This document shows positions 1-5,478 of a stretch of 7,686 nucleotides of DNA, in pieces; within the stretch, counting starts at the first letter, position 1, and every line of letters starts with the position of its first letter. The DNA comes from Candidatus Melainabacteria bacterium (lineage in GTDB: Bacteria; Actinomycetota; Actinomycetes; Mycobacteriales; Pseudonocardiaceae). The notes under the pieces are model-generated. The model saw nothing but the letters and a program-made list of their open reading frames with translations. It made no database searches and was not told the DNA's origin. Location of the stretch: assembly GCA_903970565.1 (NCBI GenBank), contig CAJCJE010000159.1:1-7686 (forward strand), in the 5' to 3' direction. Made by a program: the position numbers and the translations under genes.

Positions 1-494
1 TCGGCGGGCAGGGCGCCGGCAACGGCGCCACCATCGGCCTCCCCACCATCGCGGGAACCGGCACTTTCGGTGTCAGCGAAGAGGAAAGCACGCAAACAAC
101 TTACAGCTACAACAACAGCAGCTCGACCGACGAAGACTACGTCTGGTTGAGCACCCAGGCCGACTACTACACGACCGTCGGCGTGCCCTACGTGTTCTAC
201 AAGCCGGCCACCGGCGGTGCCGTGATGGCCGAATACCCGAACGACCTGGGCCCCTGGTTCAACCCGGACATGCTGCCCTCCGGCTGGACCGGCAACCTTG
301 GATCGTGGCAGTGGGCCCAGAGCGATCCCGGTAGCGCGAACACGTCGGACACGTCCCTGTCGTTCCCCTGGCTGTCGGCGGGCACCTGCTACGTCGGCCA
401 GTCACTGACCCTGGCCAGAATCCTGCATCCCAACGAGGCAGGGCTGCACCTCATCGCGCAGGCACCGTTCGAGACCGAATCCAACCGGCGCTGA
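1..494 (+). CDS. 3' end of an unrecognised, probably extracellular protein (5' end outside window)
   Basis: The reading frame is open from base 3 through the TGA at 492-494, so this is the C-terminal ~163 residues of a longer protein. A TTG at 147 is an internal codon, not a convincing start. The visible part is rich in Gly, Ser, Thr, Asn, Tyr and Trp (for example around the YNNSSSTDED stretch and the WTGNLGSWQWAQ stretch) with few charges and no membrane segment, which is typical of secreted beta-rich proteins. Near the end is HPNEAGLHLIA, which resembles the last conserved block (HPN..G...A) of SGNH/GDSL hydrolases. The Asp normally three residues before that His is absent (Arg here), so this is only a hint. 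I do not recognise the family. It is followed by a strong terminator, so it ends its own transcription unit. Confidence 0.6.
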   Translation, partial: GGQGAGNGATIGLPTIAGTGTFGVSEEESTQTTYSYNNSSSTDEDYVWLSTQADYYTTVGVPYVFYKPATGGAVMAEYPNDLGPWFNPDMLPSGWTGNLGSWQWAQSDPGSANTSDTSLSFPWLSAGTCYVGQSLTLARILHPNEAGLHLIAQAPFETESNRR

Positions 495-513
495 CACTCG
501 CAAGATATGCGAC

Positions 514-545
514 CACGCCGGGCCCGCGTCCACGGGCCCGGCGTG
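514..545 (+). terminator. Strong GC-rich hairpin terminator
   Basis: A perfect 13-bp stem (left arm 514-526, right arm 533-545) encloses the 6-base loop CGTCCA, starting 20 bp after the stop of the upstream gene. No T-run follows, which is common for actinobacterial terminators. It separates the upstream gene from the TetR promoter. Confidence 0.8.
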
Positions 546-589
546 AGCCGGAGTGCCGCGGCGGGTGGCGGGGTGTGACCACATCGAGG

Positions 590-618
590 TTGATCTCCGA
601 CGCACCCGGGTATAAATT
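590..618 (+). promoter_or_regulatory. Probable promoter of the TetR / NAD(P)H-binding oxidoreductase unit
   Basis: TTGATC at 590-595 works as a -35 box and TAAATT at 613-618 as a -10 box with a 17-bp spacer; TATAAA at 611 is an alternative with a 15-bp spacer. The stretch is strikingly AT-rich against its surroundings. Transcription would start near 625, about 34 bp before the TetR start codon. Confidence 0.55.
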
Positions 619-620
619 TA

Positions 621-650
621 GTTACGTACCCGTTTCGTTTCATAAATGAG
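621..650 (+). promoter_or_regulatory. Possible TetR operator in the 5' leader
   Basis: Between the -10 box and the start codon lie an almost palindromic GTTACGTACC (621-630) and TCAT-AA-ATGA (640-649). Both are small and imperfect. Autoregulation by the adjacent TetR protein would place its operator here, but the half-sites are too short to define it from sequence. Confidence 0.25.
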
Positions 651-658
651 AGGTGAGT

Positions 659-1255
659 GTGCCTGGCACCCGCGACGCGCGGCCCGCTCGAGGCAGACCG
701 CGCGACGCCGGCCGGGACCTGGCGATCCTCGACGCGACACTGAGACTGCTGGTCGAGGTCGGATACGACCAGTTGTCCATCGAGTCGGTCGCGGCCGAAG
801 CCGGAGTGGGCAAGCCCACGGTCTACCGGCGCTACGCCGGCAAGGCCGTGCTGGTGGCTGCGGCGGTCGAGCACCGCGCGGCGAGCGTTCCGCCTGCGAC
901 TCGGACCGGCGATCTCCGCCACGCCCTGCTGCACACCGTGGAATGGCTGGCCGAACAGATCGCCGAGCAGGAGATCGGACTGCTCGGCGCCCTGTTCGCC
1001 GGTATGCGCGGCGATCCGGACCTGGCGGCGGAAATGCGGCGGATTCTGCGACGCGACGAAGCGGCCATGACCGAGCACCCATTCGGCGGCGTGCAGGGCG
1101 AACACCTCGTCCCCGGAGCGGCCGGACTGTTCGCCGAGATCGTTCCGGCGCTCATCGTGCACCGGCTCGTGTTCGTCGGACAGCCCAGCGACCAGAGCTT
1201 CGTCGAGCACATCGTCGACGACATCCTGCTACCGCTGCTGCTCCGGCCCCGATGA
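659..1255 (+). CDS. TetR/AcrR-family transcriptional repressor
   Basis: This is a DNA-binding one-component regulator of about 198 residues, the usual TetR length. A basic arm (ARGRPRD, residues 10-16) precedes the N-terminal TetR domain. The helix-turn-helix lies at about residues 39-59 (LSIESVAAEAGVGKPTVYRRY), with the family's typical GV.K.T.Y.RY recognition helix. The rest is the helical ligand and dimer domain. I chose GTG 659 because AGG at 651-653 then sits 5 bases upstream; GTG 653 is an in-frame alternative adding two residues but with a poorer ribosome binding site. It lies 97 bp upstream of and co-directional with an NmrA-type oxidoreductase, a common regulator/target pairing, so I infer that it represses that gene and itself. 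The ligand is unknown. Confidence 0.92.
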   Translation: MPGTRDARPARGRPRDAGRDLAILDATLRLLVEVGYDQLSIESVAAEAGVGKPTVYRRYAGKAVLVAAAVEHRAASVPPATRTGDLRHALLHTVEWLAEQIAEQEIGLLGALFAGMRGDPDLAAEMRRILRRDEAAMTEHPFGGVQGEHLVPGAAGLFAEIVPALIVHRLVFVGQPSDQSFVEHIVDDILLPLLLRPR

Positions 1256-1282
1256 CCGGTGCGGCGTCCCCTGCCCGCCTGA

Positions 1283-1292
1283 CCGCCGGCGG
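1283..1292 (+). repeat. 10-bp perfect palindrome between TetR and oxidoreductase genes
   Basis: CCGCCGGCGG lies in the 97-bp gap between the two genes, 61 bp before the next start codon. It could be a regulator site or chance in GC-rich DNA. No clear promoter is visible in the gap, so read-through from the TetR gene is plausible. Confidence 0.25.
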
Positions 1293-1352
1293 AATCCAGA
1301 TATCGGCGCAGACGGTCCGGTACCAATCCTCGACGCACCGGAGGCAACAATC

Positions 1353-2228
1353 ATGATCGTCATCACCGGCGCGACCGGCGCCCTGGGCGGCGCCACCGTC
1401 GAGCACCTGCTCAAGTGCCTGTCCGCAGACCAGATCGGCGTCAGCGTCCGCGATGTCGCCAAGGCACAGCAGTTCGCCGATCGTGGCGTGCGCGTGCGGC
1501 GCGGTTCCTACGACGACCCGGCCGCGCTCCGTGACTCGTTCGAGGGTGCCGAGCAGATACTGCTGGTCTCCCAGAACGACCCCGGCGGCGACGGAATCAG
1601 TCTGCACCGCAACGCGATCGAGGCCGCGGTCGCCGAGGGCACACAGCGCATCCTGTACACCAGCCACCAGAACGCACGCGGCGACAGCCCGTTCGCCCCG
1701 TCGCACGAGCACGCCGCCACCGAAGCACTGCTCGCGGAGTCAGGGGTCGCCTGGACCTCACTGCGCAACGGCTTCTACGCCCACAGCCTCGACTGGCTGC
1801 TCGGCCCCTGGCAGCAGACCGGCGTCATCACCGCACCGGCCGACGGCCCCGTCTCCTGGACCGACCGCGCCGATGCAGCCGAAGCCGCCGCGATCATCCT
1901 CACCGGACAGCACCCCGTCGACGGCCCCGTCACGCTCACCGCGCGCCGCGCCGTCACCTTCGACGACATCGCCACCACCGCAGCCGAACTCACCGGCCGC
2001 GACATCACCCGCGTCGTCATCGACGACGAGCAGTGGCTCGCCGACCGGATCGCCGCCGGCACACCCGAGCAGATGGCCCACCTGCTGCTGTGGTTCTTCC
2101 ACGCCGCCCGACACGGCCACTTCAGCGAAACCGACCCGCTGCTGGCCGAACTCCTGCACCGCGAACCACGCACGGTCGCCGACCTCCTCACCGACCGGAT
2201 CAACACCCGAGTTCCGAACACGATGTAA
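1353..2228 (+). CDS. NmrA/QOR2-like NAD(P)H-binding oxidoreductase (atypical SDR)
   Basis: This 291-residue cytoplasmic protein resembles the NmrA-like atypical short-chain dehydrogenases, including NADPH:quinone oxidoreductase 2. The N-terminus is a Rossmann fold with GATGALG at residues 6-12. The second strand ends in Arg33, as in NADPH-preferring members. A GSYDDPAAL segment and a VSQND segment follow, matching the usual 'GDYDDP.SL' and 'lllvS' positions. The ILYTSHQNA strand and SGVAWTSLRNGFY segment are also family-typical. ATG 1353 has GGAGG at 1340-1344, 8 bases upstream. Length and ends look complete. Its stop is 6 bp from the stop of the convergent, broken glucanase gene, so any terminator would have to lie inside that gene. 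The substrate is unknown; a quinone or other electrophile is the family guess. Confidence 0.88.
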   Translation: MIVITGATGALGGATVEHLLKCLSADQIGVSVRDVAKAQQFADRGVRVRRGSYDDPAALRDSFEGAEQILLVSQNDPGGDGISLHRNAIEAAVAEGTQRILYTSHQNARGDSPFAPSHEHAATEALLAESGVAWTSLRNGFYAHSLDWLLGPWQQTGVITAPADGPVSWTDRADAAEAAAIILTGQHPVDGPVTLTARRAVTFDDIATTAAELTGRDITRVVIDDEQWLADRIAAGTPEQMAHLLLWFFHAARHGHFSETDPLLAELLHREPRTVADLLTDRINTRVPNTM

Positions 2229-2234
2229 TCGCGC

Positions 2235-3025
2235 CTAACTCGGCTGGTCGGCGAACGGCGTCACGGTCAGCGTGGCGCTGCCGTACTTCGTCCACACCCG
2301 GTTCACGTAGTCGGCCATGATCGACGAGGACAGCAGCCCGCTCGTCAGGCCGTCGCCGGGCGAGAGCGCCCGCAGCACGGTTCCGTTCGAACTGGTCTGG
2401 ATCAGGTTGCTCCAGCCGCCGGGCTGGGCGCGCAGCGAGGCGAAGAAACCGCTGTAGCCGCCCGATTTCAGGTGCCCGGTGCTCTGGGTGCCGTCGGAGC
2501 CCCTGACACCGACGGCATAGGGCGCCGAGAACATGTCGACCTGCGTGCTGTTGACGAACAGCCCGCTGCTGTTGAGCGTGTACTCGCTCCAGTTGAACAG
2601 GATGTTCTCGTTGGGGTCGCTCGGGTTTTGCACGGCCGGCTGGACCAGGCCGCCGGTGGCCAGTTGGAACACCAGCTTCTGCCCGTAGGAGAAGTACAGT
2701 CGGCCGGAGAACTGCGGGATGTCGATGGTGAGGGCGGAACCGTTGGCGGGGCCGATGATCGAAGCGTCCGGTGCGGCGATCGGTGGCACGGCACCGGCCG
2801 GCCAGGCGTGGAATGTGCCGCCCGCGTCCGCCCAGCCCTGTTGGCCGGTCGACAGCAGGGGCCGATGTCGTAGATGTAGACCTGGTCGCTGCGGACGGAA
2901 TTGTTGCTGATTTCCAGTGGAATAGTGGCCAGTACCGCGAATGCGGCCGGTGCCGTCGCCACCACCCCGCCGGTGACGCCGGCCAGCATGGTCAACGCGA
3001 CGAAAGCCCTTCGTAGCAGACGCAT
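2235..3025 (-). pseudogene. Secreted GH64-type beta-1,3-glucanase, frameshifted and C-terminally truncated
   Basis: GH64 enzymes cleave beta-1,3-glucan (fungal cell walls) outside the cell. ATG 3025 has GAGGAG 7 bases upstream. The first 30 residues are a Sec signal peptide (MRLLRR, hydrophobic core, cleavage after APAAFA). The mature start (IPLEISNNS...VYIYDIG) stays in this frame until about 2862 and then breaks. The continuation (STGQQGWADAGGTFHAWPAG, IPQFSGRLYFSYGQKL, GGLVQPAVQNPSDPN, VDMF) lies in another frame, reached by restoring one base at the GGGG run 2858-2861. Repair gives about 263 residues. The putative acid/base pair is kept: Glu in NWSEYT (~148) and Asp in TQVDMF (~164), 16 residues apart as in characterised GH64. 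The protein stops after LTVTPFADQPS, well short of the usual catalytic domain (~350+ residues), exactly where the neighbouring oxidoreductase gene begins. A sequencing error could explain the frameshift but not the truncation. Confidence 0.8.
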
Positions 3026-3089
3026 TGATGTTCTCCTCGTCGATGCGAGTGGAGAGGATGGAACTCAGCGTCGGGCAGCCGATGATTCC

Positions 3090-3095
3090 TGTCAA
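3090..3095 (-). promoter_or_regulatory. Possible -35 box for the glucanase gene
   Basis: A perfect TTGACA reads on the minus strand, 65 bp upstream of the glucanase ATG. No good -10 box is seen 16-18 bp further on, so this is a weak call. Confidence 0.2.
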
Positions 3096-3187
3096 TGATT
3101 TCGACCGAACGACGAGAAACGACGCGGACCAGTCGATGCGGTGGTATTCCGTTCCGTTGTTTCTCCGGTCATCTGAACGAGTCAGTA

Positions 3188-3216
3188 TCGCTGGTCAGCG
3201 AACTAATACCTATTAG
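3188..3216 (+). promoter_or_regulatory. Two adjacent 14-bp inverted repeats, operator-like
   Basis: TCGCTG-GT-CAGCGA (3188-3201) and CTAATA-CC-TATTAG (3203-3216) each have perfect 6-bp arms and a 2-bp spacer. One base separates them, so their centres are 15 bp apart. They end 4 bp before a good -35 box (3221), the usual position for an activator or upstream operator. They also lie 163 bp or more upstream of the divergent glucanase gene. The two arm sequences are unrelated, which suggests two different proteins or one site plus chance. Confidence 0.45.
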
Positions 3217-3220
3217 CACC

Positions 3221-3249
3221 TTGCCTCCGCCGCCAGGAATGCCTACCGT
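3221..3249 (+). promoter_or_regulatory. Sigma-70-type promoter upstream of a 23-codon ORF
   Basis: TTGCCT (3221-3226) and TACCGT (3244-3249) are separated by exactly 17 bp and fit the actinobacterial TTGNNN / TANNNT pattern. The predicted start of transcription is near 3256, which is 29 bp before ATG 3285. Confidence 0.5.
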
Positions 3250-3284
3250 TTCCTTTGCCAGGAAAACCACACAGGAGCGCCAGC

Positions 3285-3356
3285 ATGATCAAGAGCGGTA
3301 GCCGTCCGTTGCGCGCGCCCAACAAAGATCAAAGCAGGCCGGACACATATTCCTGA
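3285..3356 (+). CDS. Tiny 23-residue ORF with promoter and ribosome binding site; gene remnant or small peptide
   Basis: ATG 3285 is preceded by AGGAG (3273-3277) with an ideal 7-base spacer and lies 29 bp downstream of a predicted transcription start. The frame ends at TGA 3354-3356. The product is basic and polar (begins MIKSGSRPLRAPN, ends RPDTYS), with no Cys and no membrane or signal segment. Initiation signals are better than its size would suggest. It could be the surviving 5' end of a deleted gene (all frames close quickly downstream), a leader peptide or a genuine small protein. I do not recognise it. A weak hairpin with an AT-rich tail follows at 3375-3397. Confidence 0.3.
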   Translation: MIKSGSRPLRAPNKDQSRPDTYS

Positions 3357-3374
3357 CCGTGTAACAGCTGCTCG

Positions 3375-3397
3375 ACAGGTTCGAGCCTGTAATATTT
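3375..3397 (+). terminator. Weak hairpin followed by AATATTT
   Basis: ACAGG (3375-3379) and CCTGT (3386-3390) form a 5-bp stem around TTCGAG, followed by AATATTT. It would end a transcript covering the 23-codon ORF. The stem is short, so this is tentative. Confidence 0.3.
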
Positions 3398-3423
3398 CCA
3401 CGCGCGCTAATTGGCTTGTGTTT

Positions 3424-3784
3424 TCAGTTTCGGGGTCCGTTTTCTGGTCTTACCACGAGTCGTGGTGCCGACTGCGCGACGATGGCGGCGATCGGATGCT
3501 CGGCGAGCTCCAGCCGCGCTGTGCCAGCCAGAGGGCCGGGTCCGGTCGGCCTCGGCGGCGATGACCTGCTCCAGGGTGACCCCGGCTTCGGCGATCCAGA
3601 CCACCGGCCGGGTAAAAGCCCAAATGATCGACCGCGTTCGGGGCACGGGGTGAGGACGGGCCCGGTATCGACGCTGGCATGTGCTGACCATTGCTGGCAC
3701 CACCCCGTGACGTGCCCGACCGCCCAGGTCGAACCGTCCTGTTTTGGGCCGCCGTTGATACGGGCGATCATGCCGAGCCGTTCG
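3424..3784 (-). pseudogene. Probable decayed coding remnant, family not recognised
   Basis: No minus-strand frame is convincing over the whole stretch, but blocks in different frames look coding, with nearly all third positions G/C. Examples are RPVVWIAEAGVTLEQVIAAE in the frame ending at 3407, and TARLELAEHPIAAIVAQSAP in the frame ending at 3424. A third block, near 3700-3770, begins MIARINGGPKQDG. Joining them needs at least one frameshift around 3530-3560. The plus-strand frame here reads as Pro/Arg/Gly-rich noise. I read it as a frameshifted relic lying just downstream of the EamA gene. No terminal inverted repeats or transposase motifs were found. It could also be non-coding. Confidence 0.3.
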
Positions 3785-4780
3785 TCAGCTGACCGTGCCG
3801 TCCACCTGGTCCGTGGTCGAGTCCGGCAGGATCGGATCAGGCCCCGGCACCGGACTGCCACCGTTCAGCTGGGCCAGCGCGGCTCCGCCGAGCAGTACGA
3901 CCCCGCCCGCGATCTGCATCCGGTCCAGGGTCTGGCCGAGCAGCAGCCACGCCGCGATCGTGGCCATCAGTGGTTCGATCACGCCGAGCACACTGGCCAC
4001 CGCCGAGGACACCCACTTCAGGGAGAAGGTGCCAATCAGGTACGGGGCCGCGGTACTCACCACCGCGATCAACACGAGCAGCAGCCACACGCGCGGATGT
4101 CCGCCGTGGAGCGTGGTCGGTGCGCCGAGCAGGTGCAGTGGCAGTGTCCACGGCGCACTGATCAGGCTGATCAACACCGCGCCGGCCACCATCGACCAGG
4201 TTGTCAGGCCGATCGGGTCGTGCTTGTCCGCGCCGCGCTCGGCGATCAGGTAGTAGCCGGCGGTGCCGATCGCGGAACCGAGCCCGGCGGCGAAACCGAT
4301 CGGGTCCAGCGTCAGTCCCTGCCAGACCTGCACGAGCATGGCCAGTCCGGCTACGGCCAGACCGATGCCCAGCCACGCCAGCGCACGCAGCCGCGTCCTG
4401 CGCACGACTCTGATCCACAGCGCCACCAGCACCGGCGCGATGAACTCCAGCACCATCCCGATGCCGACGGAAATCCTTGCCACCGCGATCAAGTAGCACA
4501 ACTGGGTACCGGCGACGCCGAGCAGCCCCATCCCGAACACCAGTGGTGTCTCGCGCCGGCGCAACCGCAGCGAGCGCCTGCGTACCAGAGCGACTGCCGG
4601 TAGCAGGATCAGCGCGGCCAGCACGATCCGCGCGCTGGCCACCTGGGCGACGCTCCAACCGACCTCCATGAGCGCCGTCGCCAGCCAGCCCGAGGTGCTG
4701 AACAGCACCGCGGAGCAGATGGCCAGAACCGTGCCGCGACCCCGGTGATCGGCCGCTGTGCCGGTTTCGATCGAGTTCAG
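3785..4780 (-). CDS. EamA-family (drug/metabolite transporter superfamily) membrane exporter
   Basis: This is an inner-membrane carrier with about ten transmembrane helices in two repeated EamA halves (about residues 15-155 and 165-305), ending in a hydrophilic Pro/Asp/Ser tail. Typical blocks are the first-helix SGW.A.AL...GWS..QV...RI pattern, GVAGTQLCYLIAVARISVG, GFAAGLGSAIGTAGYYLIAE and the second-half SSAVASVLGVIEPLMATIAA followed by LLGQTLDRMQIAGG. No ATG, GTG or TTG exists in frame upstream of GTG 4708, yet the first helix (GTVLAICSAVLFSTSG) begins before it. The start given is CTG 4780, which overlaps the TetR stop as CTGA and yields 331 residues. Starting at GTG 4708 gives 307 residues and cuts helix 1. 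It is co-transcribed with the upstream TetR gene and probably exports that regulator's ligand or a related metabolite. Confidence 0.88.
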   Translation of the reverse strand: MNSIETGTAADHRGRGTVLAICSAVLFSTSGWLATALMEVGWSVAQVASARIVLAALILLPAVALVRRRSLRLRRRETPLVFGMGLLGVAGTQLCYLIAVARISVGIGMVLEFIAPVLVALWIRVVRRTRLRALAWLGIGLAVAGLAMLVQVWQGLTLDPIGFAAGLGSAIGTAGYYLIAERGADKHDPIGLTTWSMVAGAVLISLISAPWTLPLHLLGAPTTLHGGHPRVWLLLVLIAVVSTAAPYLIGTFSLKWVSSAVASVLGVIEPLMATIAAWLLLGQTLDRMQIAGGVVLLGGAALAQLNGGSPVPGPDPILPDSTTDQVDGTVS

Positions 4781-5352
4781 CGTTTCGCACCGAACTCGGC
4801 GGAGACCTCGTGCAGTTCGCGGAATGCGGCTTCGAGTTCGGCGTCGAGACCGGCCGAGGGGTCGTGCATCCAGCGTTGCGTGGCGACGGCGCAGATGCCC
4901 ATACCCACCTGAGCACAGAGCTGCGCGATGCGCGCGTCGACGCCCCTGGCCTTCAGCGCCTCGGTGAGAAAAACGACGAGGGCGGCCACCTTGGCAACCT
5001 CGCGCTCCTGCAAAGCCGGCGTCACCTCGATGACGCGCGCGCGAAGCTCCGAAACGGGCCTGTTGCCCTCGATGAGCGGCACGGCACCGTGGAAAGCGGC
5101 CCGCAGTGCCGGTAACGGCTCGACGTGCGCCGGAACGGACGCCAGTGCCTTCGTCAGCTCCTCGCGAAGCTGCTTCTCGCCGTCGAACAGCACTTCACGC
5201 TTGTCGGCGAAGTGCCGGAAGTAGGTCCGCTCGGTCACCCCGGCCCGCGCCGCGATGCGGTCGGTCGTGGTCTGGTCGAACCCGTGTTCCATGAACAGCT
5301 CCAGCGCGGCCTGCTGGAGCCGATCCCGGACGACCTTTCCGCTTCGTGGCAC
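4777..5352 (-). CDS. TetR-family repressor, probable regulator of the divergent SDR/hydrolase and its own exporter operon
   Basis: A TetR-type repressor of 191 residues. The helix-turn-helix is at about residues 28-48 (TTTDRIAARAGVTERTYFRHF), followed by the usual DKREVLF and a helical ligand domain. I chose GTG 5352 (MPRSGKVVRD...) because homologous regulators start just before this basic segment, and because TACGCT on the minus strand (5364-5359) is a -10 box 6 bases upstream, implying a leaderless transcript. The longer frame from ATG 5388 has no usable ribosome binding site (AGG directly abuts the ATG), and its codons 1-5 would be made of an operator copy. Its stop overlaps the exporter start (CTGA). 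It is divergent from the SDR gene, and the gap holds three matching inverted repeats. Confidence 0.9.
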   Translation of the reverse strand: MPRSGKVVRDRLQQAALELFMEHGFDQTTTDRIAARAGVTERTYFRHFADKREVLFDGEKQLREELTKALASVPAHVEPLPALRAAFHGAVPLIEGNRPVSELRARVIEVTPALQEREVAKVAALVVFLTEALKARGVDARIAQLCAQVGMGICAVATQRWMHDPSAGLDAELEAAFRELHEVSAEFGAKR

Positions 5353-5358
5353 GAGCCC

Positions 5359-5393
5359 AGCGTAGCAGGTTGCGTCAGTGACTGACATCCTAT
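5359..5393 (-). promoter_or_regulatory. Putative leaderless promoter of the TetR-EamA operon
   Basis: Minus strand: a TACGCT -10 box (5364-5359) ends 6 bases before GTG 5352, so transcription would start at the start codon itself. An ATGTCA-like -35 lies about 18 bp upstream. Operator copy 1 (5374-5386) occupies the spacer, so bound repressor would block polymerase directly. Confidence 0.4.
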
Positions 5394-5432
5394 AGCGTCA
5401 GCCACTGACGATACTTATCGTCAGCGACTGAC
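5374..5432. promoter_or_regulatory. Array of three phased operators, GTCAG-N3-CTGAC
   Basis: Three 13-bp inverted repeats occur at 5374-5386 (GTCAGTGACTGAC), 5397-5409 (GTCAGCCACTGAC) and 5420-5432 (GTCAGCGACTGAC). Centres are at 5380, 5403 and 5426, exactly 23 bp apart. Arms are identical in all copies, the last spacer base is always A, and a further TCAG half-site follows at 5436-5439. The array fills the gap between the divergent TetR and SDR genes. It most likely binds the TetR protein encoded next to it and controls both directions. Confidence 0.85.
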
Positions 5433-5478
5433 TATTCAGGTGAGCCGCGGAGATCCGGACATCACGAGAGGGTGCAGG

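Noticed and set aside
574..583. TGTG-AC-CACA inverted repeat upstream of the first TetR promoter
   Set aside because: The arms are only 4 bp and it occurs once. It is not distinguishable from chance.
389..1210. Long minus-strand frame opposite the TetR gene
   Set aside because: It crosses the terminator and promoter region and lies antisense to a clear TetR protein. Its composition is Arg/Gly/Ala noise.
3371..3402. tRNA-like T-arm (GGTTCGAGCC) followed by a CCA, suggesting a tRNA 3' end or attachment site
   Set aside because: The 7-base loop reading leaves a mismatched stem, the would-be acceptor stem is AT-only, and no upstream tRNA body can be folded. A short terminator-like hairpin explains it better.
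3026..3784. Insertion sequence or integron-like element explaining the gene-poor patch
   Set aside because: No terminal inverted repeats, target duplications, transposase DDE-like motifs or integrase blocks were found on either strand.
3416..4603. Long 395-codon plus-strand frame
   Set aside because: It runs antisense through the EamA gene, is full of Pro/Arg/Gln/His without any domain pattern, and has no ribosome binding site. It is a GC-rich shadow.
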